Below are positions 26,241-33,702 of a DNA stretch of 44,152 bases, piece after piece. Origin of the DNA: Streptomyces acidicola (lineage in GTDB: Bacteria; Actinomycetota; Actinomycetes; Streptomycetales; Streptomycetaceae). How positions within the stretch are numbered: position 1 is the first letter of the stretch; each line of letters starts with the position of its first letter. A program made the translations under genes and the position numbers. The notes under the pieces are model-generated. The model searched no databases and was not told the origin of the DNA. It saw nothing but the letters and a program-made list of their open reading frames with translations. The stretch lies in assembly GCF_009377235.1 (NCBI RefSeq), contig NZ_VMNX01000057.1, forward strand, positions 1-44,152. The letters run 5' to 3'.

Positions 26241-27421
26241 CGAATCGCCAGGTTCTCAAGGTACGAGCGCACGTTGCGGCGGGTCTCCACCACGCTGTCG
26301 CCGCCGAACTTCTCCGCCACCGCGTCCGCGAGCACCAGCGCGACCATGGCCTCGGCGACGATGCCGGCGGCCGGGACCGCGCAGACGTCGGAGCGCTGGT
26401 GATGGGCCTTGGCCTCCTCACCGGTGGCCACGTCGATGGTGGCCAGGGCCCGCGGCACGGTCGCGATCGGCTTCATCGCCGCCCGCACCCGCAGCAGCTC
26501 GCCCGTGGTCAGACCGCCTTCGGTGCCGCCCGAGCGGCCCGTGGCGCGCCGGACGCCTTCGTCCGTCTGCACGATCTCGTCATGCGCCTGCGAGCCGGGC
26601 ACGCGGGCCAGCTCGAAGCCGTCCCCGACCTCGACGCCCTTGATGGCCTGGATGCCCATCAGCGCACCAGCGAGGCGTGCGTCCAGGCGCCGGTCCCAGT
26701 GCACGTGCGAGCCGAGACCGACCGGCACCCCGTACGCCAGCACCTCCACCACACCGCCGAGCGTGTCGCCGTCCTTGTGGGCCTGGTCGATCTCCGCGAC
26801 CATCGCCTTCGACGCGTCCACGTCCAGGCAGCGCACCGGGTCGGCGTCCAGCTTCTCGACGTCCGAGGGCGTGGGGTAGACGCCGTAGGGCGCCTTCGCC
26901 GCCGCCAGCTCCACCACGTGCGAGAGGATCTCGATCCCGGCGGTCTCCTTCAGGTACGACCGCGCCACCGCGCCCAGGGCCACCCGGGCGGCCGTCTCCC
27001 GCGCACTGGCCCGCTCCAGCACCGGACGCGCCTCGTCGAACCCGTACTTCTGCATGCCCGCGAGGTCCGCGTGGCCGGGCCGGGGACGGGTCAGGGGCGC
27101 GTTACGGGCCAGACCGGCGAGCACCTCCGGGTCCACCGGGTCGGCCGCCATCACCTGCTCCCACTTCGGCCACTCGGTGTTGCCCACCATGATCGCCACC
27201 GGGGAGCCCAGAGTCAGGCCGTGCCGTACGCCGCCGATGAAGGTGATCTCGTCCCGCTCGAACTTCATGCGCGCACCGCGTCCGTAGCCGAGCCGCCGCC
27301 GAGCCAGGTGGTCCGCCACCATCTCCGTGGTGATCGGCACGCCGGCGGGAAGTCCCTCCAGCGTCGCGACGAGTGCGGGACCGTGGGACTCCCCCGCGGT
27401 CAGCCAGCGCAACCTGCTCAA
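26237..27421 (-). CDS. aroC: Chorismate synthase
   Basis: This enzyme converts EPSP to chorismate with reduced FMN. The 394-residue protein begins SRLRWLTAGESHGPALVATL (signature 1), with RRRLGYGRGARMKFERDEI, RPGHADLAGMQKYGF, ARETAARVALGA (signature 2) and GRSGGTEGGLTTGELLRVRA. The start is a TTG at 27421, chosen because GAGGAGC lies 5 nt upstream and the protein would otherwise lose its conserved N-terminus. A 22-bp hyphenated palindrome lies 45-66 nt upstream. No flavin reductase is adjacent. Confidence 0.97.
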   Translation of the reverse strand: MSRLRWLTAGESHGPALVATLEGLPAGVPITTEMVADHLARRRLGYGRGARMKFERDEITFIGGVRHGLTLGSPVAIMVGNTEWPKWEQVMAADPVDPEVLAGLARNAPLTRPRPGHADLAGMQKYGFDEARPVLERASARETAARVALGAVARSYLKETAGIEILSHVVELAAAKAPYGVYPTPSDVEKLDADPVRCLDVDASKAMVAEIDQAHKDGDTLGGVVEVLAYGVPVGLGSHVHWDRRLDARLAGALMGIQAIKGVEVGDGFELARVPGSQAHDEIVQTDEGVRRATGRSGGTEGGLTTGELLRVRAAMKPIATVPRALATIDVATGEEAKAHHQRSDVCAVPAAGIVAEAMVALVLADAVAEKFGGDSVVETRRNVRSYLENLAIR

Positions 27422-27465
27422 CGGTGCTCCTCAGTGCTCGCGCCCTGGTACTGCGTACTGCCTTG

Positions 27466-27487
27466 CGTACGCGCGTCCTCGCGTACG
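27466..27487 (-). promoter_or_regulatory. Candidate operator upstream of aroC
   Basis: CGTACGCG (27466-27473) and CGCGTACG (27480-27487) form a perfect inverted repeat with a 6-nt spacer, about 45 nt before the aroC start. Nearby GTACGC/GTACTG repeats (27450-27472) extend it. This spacing is usual for dimeric repressors. The rest of the 225-nt gap 27422-27646 shows no other clear signal. Confidence 0.4.
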
Positions 27488-27646
27488 GCGACGGCGACAC
27501 CGGGTGCGCGGCCCGGGCCCGCCACCTCCGATCCTCCCACGTCCGGTCCCGGGGCTGGTCGCAGGTCCATCAGGCGGACGCGAGGAGACCGCAGCCGTGG
27601 GCTCCGCCCCCGTCACGCCACCTGCGCTGTCAGGCCCCCGGTCCGG

Positions 27647-28105
27647 TCACGCCATCCGGTCCGCCGCGCTCTTGATCGCCTCGCGGATGCGGAAGTACGT
27701 CCCGCAGCGGCAGACGTTCGCGATCTCGTCGATGTCGGCGTCGGTGGGGTTCCTCGTGCGCTTCAGGAGCGCGACGGCGGCCATGATCTGGCCGGGCTGG
27801 CAGTAGCCGCACTGGGCGACGTCCTGTTCCAGCCACGCCTCCTGGACGGGGTGGAGCCGGTCGCCGTCGGCGAGCCCCTCGATGGTGGTGACCTCGCGGC
27901 CCGCGGCCTCCGAGACCGGGACGACGCAGGGCCGGACGGCCTCGCCGTCGAGGTGGCTGGTGCACGCCTTGCAGACGTCGATGCCGCAGCCGTACTTGGG
28001 GCCGCGGACACCGAGCAGATCGCGCAGTGCCCACAGGAGGGGCAGGTCGTCGGGGGCGTCGACGGTGACGGTCTCCCCGTTGACGGAGAAGGTGTGGGAC
28101 GGCAT
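27647..28105 (-). CDS. [2Fe-2S] small subunit of an IorAB-type molybdenum hydroxylase
   Basis: The protein has 152 residues. The N-terminal ferredoxin-like domain carries Cys40, Cys45, Cys48 and Cys60 (YGCGIDVCKACTSHL). The helical domain carries Cys99, Cys102, Cys132 and Cys134 (QCGYCQPGQIM, VCRCGTY), which is the complete set for the two clusters that pass electrons from the molybdenum site. No signal peptide is present, so it would be carried out with its Tat partner. ATG 28105 has CAGGAG 7 nt upstream. It is the second gene of the pair, 36 nt after the large subunit. The substrate is not predictable; isoquinoline, aldehydes and N-heterocycles are possible. Confidence 0.9.
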   Translation of the reverse strand: MPSHTFSVNGETVTVDAPDDLPLLWALRDLLGVRGPKYGCGIDVCKACTSHLDGEAVRPCVVPVSEAAGREVTTIEGLADGDRLHPVQEAWLEQDVAQCGYCQPGQIMAAVALLKRTRNPTDADIDEIANVCRCGTYFRIREAIKSAADRMA

Positions 28106-28141
28106 GGGTGCTCCTGGAACCAGGCGTGGGTGGTCCGCGGG

Positions 28142-30349
28142 TCAGCGCGGGAAGGGGGTGAAGTCGACGTCGAAGTTGACGGGAAAGCTGCGCGGCCTGG
28201 TGCCGGTGGCCCGGGCGTAGGCGTTGGCGACGGCGCCGACGGCCGCGGGGACACCGAGTTCGCCCGCGCCGCCGGGTTCGTCGGCGCCCTCGATGACGAA
28301 GATCTTCACGTCCCTCGGGGAGTCCTTCTGGCGTGCGTAGTGGAACTGCGAGTAGCTGCCCTCCAGCGGGAGCCCCCTGTCGATGTGGAGCCCGGCTCGC
28401 AGGGTGGTGGAGATGGCGTCCGTGAGGCCGCCGAGCAACTGTGCCTCCAGGCCGCGCGGGTTGATCACACGGCCCACGTCGGCGGCGATCACCGCCTTCG
28501 TCACCCGGGGCTTCTTCGGGTCGGTGGCGTCGATCTCGACCAGACACGCGGTACAGGACTTGTACTCCTCGTGGAAGCCGACGCCCTGGGCCCAGCCGCC
28601 GGGCAGGCTCCGGCCCCAGTCTCCCGCCGCGGCAACCTTGTCGAGAACGGCTCGCTGCCGGGCGGTCTTGAGGAACGCGCGCCGGAAAGCGACGGGATCC
28701 TTGCCGAGCTTCGCTGCCAGTTCGTCGACCACGATCTCCTCGGCCCCGCGAGTGTTGGCCGAGTACACGGACCGCCACGACCCGGTGTGCATCTTGAGCG
28801 GCACCTCGGTGAGCGCCTGTGTTGTCACGCCGAAGTTGTACGGGGACTTCACGGTGGTGAGGAACAGGGTCTGCGCGAAGGTCGCGTTGCCGATGCCGGT
28901 GGGCAGATCGGCCGCGGCGGCGGTGACCGCGTCGCCGAGGCCGTGCCGGAAGTCGGTCTCCACCGCCGCCACCTGGTGCTGGAAGGTGAGCACCTGCCCG
29001 GCCGCGTAGGTGGCGCGGACGCGGTGGTGGGTGGCGGGCCGCATCCGCCCGTGCCGCATGTCGTCGATGCGCGACCACATCAGTCGTACGGCACGGCCGC
29101 TCTTCTTCGACACGACGGCGGCCTCCAGAGCCGCGTCGTGGAAGAGGCGCCGTCCGAAGGAGCCGCCCGACTGGACCACGTGCACCGTCACTTCGGAGAC
29201 CGGCAGGCCGACGGCCTTCGCGATCGCCGCCTGGGCCGCGATCGGCGACTTCAGCCCGGACCAGATCTCCGCGCGGTCCGCCCGTACGTCCGCGACGGCC
29301 GAGTTGGTCTCCATCGGCGCGTGACTGGCGAACGCGAAGTCGAACTCGGCCTCCACCTTCTTCACCAGGACTCCGAGCACGTCCAGCGACGGTGTCGCCG
29401 CCTTCAGCCTGGCCCTGATGTCGTCGTCCGAGAGCGCGTCGACGGTGCCGGGGCCCCAGGTGACGTCCAGGGCCTCCTTGGCGTCGAGAGCCTGCCCGAA
29501 CGTCTCGGCGACCACGGCGACGCCCGTGTCGAGGGTGACCACGTCGAGGACGCCCGGCATGGCCCGTACGGCGGACTCGTTGTTGACGGCCTTCACGGTG
29601 CCGTTGACGGTCGGCGGGCGGCGCACCATGCAGGGCTTGGCGCCGGGGACGTCGAGGTCGAGGGTGTACGCGTGCTTGCCTGTGACCAGGGCGCGGGCGT
29701 CGATGCGCGAGGTGGGGGTGCCGACGAGGATGTGCTCGGACTCCTTCTTCGGCGTGACCGTCAGCGCGACCGGTTCGAGGGAGGCGGCGGCCGCCGACAG
29801 CGAGCCGTAGGAGGCGGTTCGGCCGTCCGATGCGACCACCACGCCCGCGCGTACCGTCAGTTCGCGCGCCTTCAGTCCCCATCTGTCCGCGGCGGCTCCG
29901 ACCATCCGTGCCCGCGCGGCCGCCGCGGTGTGACGCACCGGGTCGTACAGCGAACGGATCGAGTTGGAGCTTCCCGTGAGCTGGTTGAGGAGCAACTCGG
30001 GTCGGGCGTCGTCCAGTTGGATATGGACGCGGTCCAGCGGGGTGTCCAGTTCCTCGGCGACCAGCATGGCCACGGCGGTGGTGAGCCCCTGGCCCACCTC
30101 CTCGCGCGGCAGCCGGAAGTGGACGTCGCCGTCCTCGTTGACGCTCAGCACGAGCATGTTCGCGGTGGGCTTCCCGGCCAGGATCAGCAGGTCACCGAGG
30201 TCGACCAGATCGGCCGGTGCGGGTGGCGTGGGAATCGCCGCGTCGGCGTTGCCGGGCGCGTAGGCGTCCAGACCGATCTTGGTCGCGACGGCGAGGGAGG
30301 GCGCGGCCACGAGATAGGTGAGAAACCTGCGCCGGGCGTGACGTGTCAT
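28142..30349 (-). CDS. Tat-exported molybdopterin large subunit (IorB / aldehyde oxidase-like)
   Basis: The protein has 735 residues. The N-terminus (TRHARRRFLTYLVAAPSLAV) is a twin-arginine signal of the RRxFL type, so the folded, cofactor-loaded complex is probably exported or membrane-attached. The rest follows the xanthine dehydrogenase/aldehyde oxidase large-subunit plan: EEVGQGLTTAVAMLVAEELD, GKHAYTLDLDVPG, VQSGGSFGRRLFHDAALEAA (pterin-binding), FHEEYKSCTACLVEID, and GGAGELGVPAAVGAVANAYA with the catalytic Glu at 697. No FAD subunit or XdhC-like maturation gene is seen nearby. It lies between aroC and aroE, where I do not recall such genes in S. coelicolor, so it may be an accessory insertion. 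ATG 30349 has GGAG 7 nt upstream. Confidence 0.9.
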   Translation of the reverse strand: MTRHARRRFLTYLVAAPSLAVATKIGLDAYAPGNADAAIPTPPAPADLVDLGDLLILAGKPTANMLVLSVNEDGDVHFRLPREEVGQGLTTAVAMLVAEELDTPLDRVHIQLDDARPELLLNQLTGSSNSIRSLYDPVRHTAAAARARMVGAAADRWGLKARELTVRAGVVVASDGRTASYGSLSAAAASLEPVALTVTPKKESEHILVGTPTSRIDARALVTGKHAYTLDLDVPGAKPCMVRRPPTVNGTVKAVNNESAVRAMPGVLDVVTLDTGVAVVAETFGQALDAKEALDVTWGPGTVDALSDDDIRARLKAATPSLDVLGVLVKKVEAEFDFAFASHAPMETNSAVADVRADRAEIWSGLKSPIAAQAAIAKAVGLPVSEVTVHVVQSGGSFGRRLFHDAALEAAVVSKKSGRAVRLMWSRIDDMRHGRMRPATHHRVRATYAAGQVLTFQHQVAAVETDFRHGLGDAVTAAAADLPTGIGNATFAQTLFLTTVKSPYNFGVTTQALTEVPLKMHTGSWRSVYSANTRGAEEIVVDELAAKLGKDPVAFRRAFLKTARQRAVLDKVAAAGDWGRSLPGGWAQGVGFHEEYKSCTACLVEIDATDPKKPRVTKAVIAADVGRVINPRGLEAQLLGGLTDAISTTLRAGLHIDRGLPLEGSYSQFHYARQKDSPRDVKIFVIEGADEPGGAGELGVPAAVGAVANAYARATGTRPRSFPVNFDVDFTPFPR

Positions 30350-30487
30350 GGTGGCTCCGTTCGGCGGCCCGCCGATGCGGCCCGGGCAGCCCGGAGATCA
30401 TGACCTGCGGTTACTCCTTGGTACCGGGATTTCACAGGATCACCACGCGCCGCTCCCCCGGGTTCCCCGCGGCGGAACTGAGCGGAC

Positions 30488-31324
30488 CTACTGGCCGGCC
30501 AGAGCGTGTTCCCCTGCTTTTCGCATGATGTCCAGCGGGGCCGGGGCATGCCCCGTCATCTGCTCGACCTGGAGCACCGCCTGGTGCACGAGTAGGTCGA
30601 GTCCGCTGACGACAGCGCCGCCGTACGCGGACCAGCGCGCCGCGAGCGCCGTCGGCCACGGGTCGTACAGCACGTCGAAGAGGGTCGCGGGCCGTTCCGG
30701 GAGGGCCGCGGCCAATGCGTCGGTCGTGCCGGCCGGGGTGGTGGCGATGACGAGCGGCGCGCGCAGCGCCTGTGCCGCGTCCGCCCAGTCCGCCGTACGC
30801 ACGTCGACGTCGAGCCGTTCGCCCCACTGCCGCATCTCTGCGGCGCGCGCCTCGCTCCGTACGTACGCGACGACCTCGCCGGCGCAGATCCGGGCGAGTG
30901 CCGCCAGCGCGGAGGACGCGGTGGCGCCCGCGCCGAGGATCGCGGCCGAGTCCACCTGCTCGATGCCCCGCTCCCGCAGCGCGGCGATCATGCCGGGGAT
31001 ATCGGTGTTGTCACCGAGGCTCCGCCCGTCCTCAGTGAACACGACGGTGTTGACGGCCTCGACGGAGGCAGCCGTCTCGCTGATCTCGTCGAGCAGCGGA
31101 ATGACGGCCCGCTTCAGCGGCATGGTCAGCGACAGCCCGGCCCACTCGGGGCCCAGCTTTCCGAAGAACTCCGCCAGCGTCTCCTCGTCGACCTCGAAGC
31201 GGTCGTACGACCAGTCGTCGAGCCCCAACGCCGTGTAGGCGGCCCGGTGCAGCACCGGGGAGAGCGAGTGGGCGATCGGGGAGCCCAGGACGGCGGCTCG
31301 GCGCTTGGTGTCGCTGCGGGTCAT
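30488..31324 (-). CDS. aroE: Shikimate dehydrogenase
   Basis: This enzyme reduces 3-dehydroshikimate with NADPH. The 278-residue protein starts with RRAAVLGSPIAHSLSPVLHR (SxS substrate motif), then GLSLTMPLKRAVIPLLDEIS (catalytic Lys), EAVNTVVF, GDNTDIPGM (Asn/Asp), the nucleotide-binding ILGAGATASSALAAL, and LDLLVHQAVLQVEQMTG near the end. The NADP loop GAGATAS differs from the commoner GAGGAA but is familiar in actinobacteria. ATG 31324 overlaps the mltG stop (ATGA). The 138-nt gap to the oxidase gene (30350-30487) shows no clear terminator. Confidence 0.95.
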   Translation of the reverse strand: MTRSDTKRRAAVLGSPIAHSLSPVLHRAAYTALGLDDWSYDRFEVDEETLAEFFGKLGPEWAGLSLTMPLKRAVIPLLDEISETAASVEAVNTVVFTEDGRSLGDNTDIPGMIAALRERGIEQVDSAAILGAGATASSALAALARICAGEVVAYVRSEARAAEMRQWGERLDVDVRTADWADAAQALRAPLVIATTPAGTTDALAAALPERPATLFDVLYDPWPTALAARWSAYGGAVVSGLDLLVHQAVLQVEQMTGHAPAPLDIMRKAGEHALAGQ

Positions 31325-33087
31325 TGTCCGTTCTTCTGTGCTTCGAGGTACTTTTCGCGATTGCGGTTCTGTTCTTCGTTGGTCTCGGCGAAGAGTGTCT
31401 CGTCCTCGCTGATCGAGACGAAGTAATACCAGTTGCCCTTGGCCGGCTTGAGGGCCGCCTGGATCGCCACCTCGCCCGGATTGCTGATCGGCCCGGGTGG
31501 CAGACCCTTGATCTTGTAGGTGTTGTACGGGTCGTCGATCTGCCTCAGTTGGTCGACCGATCCCGTGGCCAGTTTGGACTCGCCCCGCAGGTAGTTCACC
31601 GTGGAGTCGAAGTCGAGCAGGCCGTATGTCTCGGTGTTGTCCGGCTTGAGCCGGTTGTACACGACCCTGGCGACCTTTTCGAAGTCGTCCTTGGACTTAC
31701 CCTCCGCCTGGACGAGACTCGCCACGGTGAGGACCTGGAGCGGGCTGTCGAGGTCGAGCGACTTCGCCTTCTGCTCCAGCCCGAGGTCGGCGTACTTCTG
31801 CTTGGAGAAAACGACCATTTCCTTCAGGACGTCCTTGGGCTTCATGCCCTTGGACACGGGATAACTGGACGGGTAGAGGAATCCCTCCAGCGGCTCCTTG
31901 ATGTCCTCGTTGTCGTTGGCCCAGTCCGGAAGGCCGAGGGACTTCCATTCCTTCTTGGCGACTTCCTCGGTCGTGCCCGACTTGACTCCCAGACGTTTGT
32001 CGATCTGTTCGTAGATCTGGGTGTTGCGCCGTCCCTCGGCGATGACCAGGTTGTTGCGGCTCTCGTCGCTGAGCATGAGCGAGACGGCGCTCGCGGCGGA
32101 CATCTCCTTCTTGAGTACGTAGACGCCCGCCTGAATCGTGCTGCCCTTGGCGTTGTTCGCCTGCGCGGTCACGAAGGCGTCGACGCTCTTGACGACGCCG
32201 GCCTTCTTCAGCTCCTGCCCGATCGCATAACCGCCCGCACCCTTCGGAATGGTGACGGTCACCGTCTCGCCCGTGCCGTTCCCCGCGTAATCGGGAGCCG
32301 CGCCGAAACGATTTTGGTAGAACTGGTAGCCGAAATAACCGACTCCGCCGACACCGCCGCCGAGCACGAGAACGACCACCAGGCAGGCACAGCCGCTGCG
32401 GCGCTTCTTGCCTCCCTTGCCGCCCTTGGCGCCTTTGCCCTTCCGGTCGCCACGTCCCCCGCGGCCGCCCGGCTCGCCGGAGTCGTCGTCATCGTCGCCG
32501 CCCTCGCCCGCGAAGAAGGCGTGCTCGCCCTGGTCCGGGCCGGGATCCCAGTCGGTCCCCGGCGACTCGGGCTCGGTCCGGCGGCTCGCCGGGGGCTCCG
32601 GCTCCTGCTGCGGGTACGCGTCGGGGGCGCCGTAGTGGTCGTGCTGCCCGCCGCCGTACGCGGCGTTCTGCCCTCCGTAGGAGTCCCCCGGGCCGACGGG
32701 GTAGGCGGCTTGGGCGTGCTCGTGAGTGCCGGAGTCCCAGCCCCCGCCCTGGTACTGCTGCTGTCCCTGATCGGGGTACTGCTGCTGTCCCTGGCCGGGG
32801 TGCTGCTGGTGCCCCTGGCCGGGGTACTGCGGTTGGGCCTGGCCGGGATACTGCTGGTGACCTTGTCCCTCGTAGTACGGGTACTGCTGCTGCGCCTGGC
32901 CGTAGCCGACCTGCTGGTCGCTGCTCCAGTCGCCGTACTGCGGCTGCTCCGGGTACTGCTGCGGCTGGCCGCCGTAGGGGGCCTGCTGACCCGCGTGGGC
33001 CTGCTGTCCTCCCCATCCGCCGTCCCCGTACAACGGGTCCTCGGGATGCCACGGTTCGGAGCCTGGGCTCCGGCCATACTCAGTCAT
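31321..33087 (-). CDS. mltG: Endolytic murein transglycosylase MltG with long Gln/Tyr/Gly-rich cytoplasmic tail
   Basis: MltG cuts nascent glycan strands at the membrane and sets strand length. The 588-residue protein has a 230-residue hydrophilic N-terminal tail rich in Gln, Tyr, Pro and Gly with octad repeats at about 79-112, a lysine-rich stretch, a single TM at about 235-256, a LysM-like region (TVTIPKGAGGYAIGQELKKA) and the YceG catalytic domain. EGFLYPSSYP lies at 401-410, and ASLVQAEGKS contains the conserved Glu462, followed by DFEKVARVVYNRL. The family's usual ASxVEKE appears as ASLVQAE, keeping the second Glu. AGGGGA lies 4 nt before ATG 33087. It is coupled to aroE by a 4-bp overlap. 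Confidence 0.93.
   Translation of the reverse strand: MTEYGRSPGSEPWHPEDPLYGDGGWGGQQAHAGQQAPYGGQPQQYPEQPQYGDWSSDQQVGYGQAQQQYPYYEGQGHQQYPGQAQPQYPGQGHQQHPGQGQQQYPDQGQQQYQGGGWDSGTHEHAQAAYPVGPGDSYGGQNAAYGGGQHDHYGAPDAYPQQEPEPPASRRTEPESPGTDWDPGPDQGEHAFFAGEGGDDDDDSGEPGGRGGRGDRKGKGAKGGKGGKKRRSGCACLVVVLVLGGGVGGVGYFGYQFYQNRFGAAPDYAGNGTGETVTVTIPKGAGGYAIGQELKKAGVVKSVDAFVTAQANNAKGSTIQAGVYVLKKEMSAASAVSLMLSDESRNNLVIAEGRRNTQIYEQIDKRLGVKSGTTEEVAKKEWKSLGLPDWANDNEDIKEPLEGFLYPSSYPVSKGMKPKDVLKEMVVFSKQKYADLGLEQKAKSLDLDSPLQVLTVASLVQAEGKSKDDFEKVARVVYNRLKPDNTETYGLLDFDSTVNYLRGESKLATGSVDQLRQIDDPYNTYKIKGLPPGPISNPGEVAIQAALKPAKGNWYYFVSISEDETLFAETNEEQNRNREKYLEAQKNGQ
32746..32853 (-). repeat. Tandem 24-bp repeats encoding QYPGQGHQ-like octads in mltG
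   Basis: Four to five in-frame units of 24 bp encode QYPGQAQP, QYPGQGHQ, QHPGQGQQ, QYPDQGQQ and a partial QYQGG. The DNA repeats are imperfect, differing mainly at third positions. Slippage here would change tail length in steps of eight residues without a frameshift. Confidence 0.8.
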
Positions 33088-33148
33088 CGATCCCCTAGAG
33101 CCGCGAGGCGGCGGTCGCGCGGCTCCGCGTCCGTCCCGCCTCGATCTG

Positions 33149-33175
33149 TGCGGCAGCTGTTCGAATGCTGCCGCA
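33149..33175 (-). terminator. Hairpin between ruvX and mltG
   Basis: TGCGGCAGC (33149-33157) and GCTGCCGCA (33167-33175) form a perfect 9-bp stem with a 9-nt loop in the 115-nt spacer 33088-33202, 28 nt after the ruvX stop. It could be a terminator or an operator for mltG. Confidence 0.5.
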
Positions 33176-33202
33176 TCGCGCCGGAACGTTACCGTATCGC
33201 GA

Positions 33203-33688
33203 TCAGATGACCACTTCGACGGGGTCGCCGGGTGCTGTACCGGACACCCGCTCCGATTCGAGCGCCTGTTGCAGGATGATCACGGCTGCCGCCTGATCGA
33301 TCACCGATCTGCCCTTCTTGGACTTCACGCCGGAGGCGCGCAGCCCTTGACTGGCCGTCACCGTGGTCATCCTCTCGTCCACGAGCCTCACCGGAACGGG
33401 GACGATGGTGCGGGCCAGCTCCTGTGCGAAGCCCCTCACCTTGACCGCCGCCGGTCCCTCGCCGCCCTTCAGGGAGCGAGGGAGACCGACGATCACCTCG
33501 ATGGGCTCGTACTCCTCGACGAGCTGCTTCAACCGGCGCTGCGCGGCCGGGACATCACGTCCCGGAACCGTCTCGACCGGTGTCGCGAGGATCCCGTCGG
33601 GGTCGCACGAGGCGACCCCGATCCGGGCGTCCCCCACATCGATCGCGAGCCGACGTCCCTTGCGCATGTTCACCGTCGATTCCTGCAT
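33203..33688 (-). CDS. ruvX: Putative Holliday junction resolvase RuvX (YqgF family)
   Basis: The protein has 161 residues with an RNase H-like fold. It shows RLAIDVGDARIGVASCDPDG (first Asp, D-x-G-x-x-x-I-G-x-A), EVIVGLPRSLKGGEGPAA (Glu and GLP motif), VRLVDERMTTVTA (DER) and GRSVIDQAAAVIILQQ (final Asp). Family members act in 16S/pre-rRNA processing and possibly recombination. Two starts are possible: ATG 33688 or ATG 33667 (seven residues shorter, starting RKGRRLAIDV as in relatives); neither has a decisive ribosome binding site. It follows alaS by 14 nt, a very conserved pairing. Confidence 0.92.
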   Translation of the reverse strand: MQESTVNMRKGRRLAIDVGDARIGVASCDPDGILATPVETVPGRDVPAAQRRLKQLVEEYEPIEVIVGLPRSLKGGEGPAAVKVRGFAQELARTIVPVPVRLVDERMTTVTASQGLRASGVKSKKGRSVIDQAAAVIILQQALESERVSGTAPGDPVEVVI

Positions 33689-33702
33689 CGTCCCATCGAG
33701 CG

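Noticed and set aside
26399..30403. 1334-codon plus-strand open frame across aroC and the oxidase genes
   Set aside because: It runs antisense through several well-identified genes and their spacers; its composition is that of a high-GC shadow frame.
32746..32853. CRISPR-like tandem repeats
   Set aside because: The repeats are contiguous, in frame and without spacers; they encode the MltG octads.
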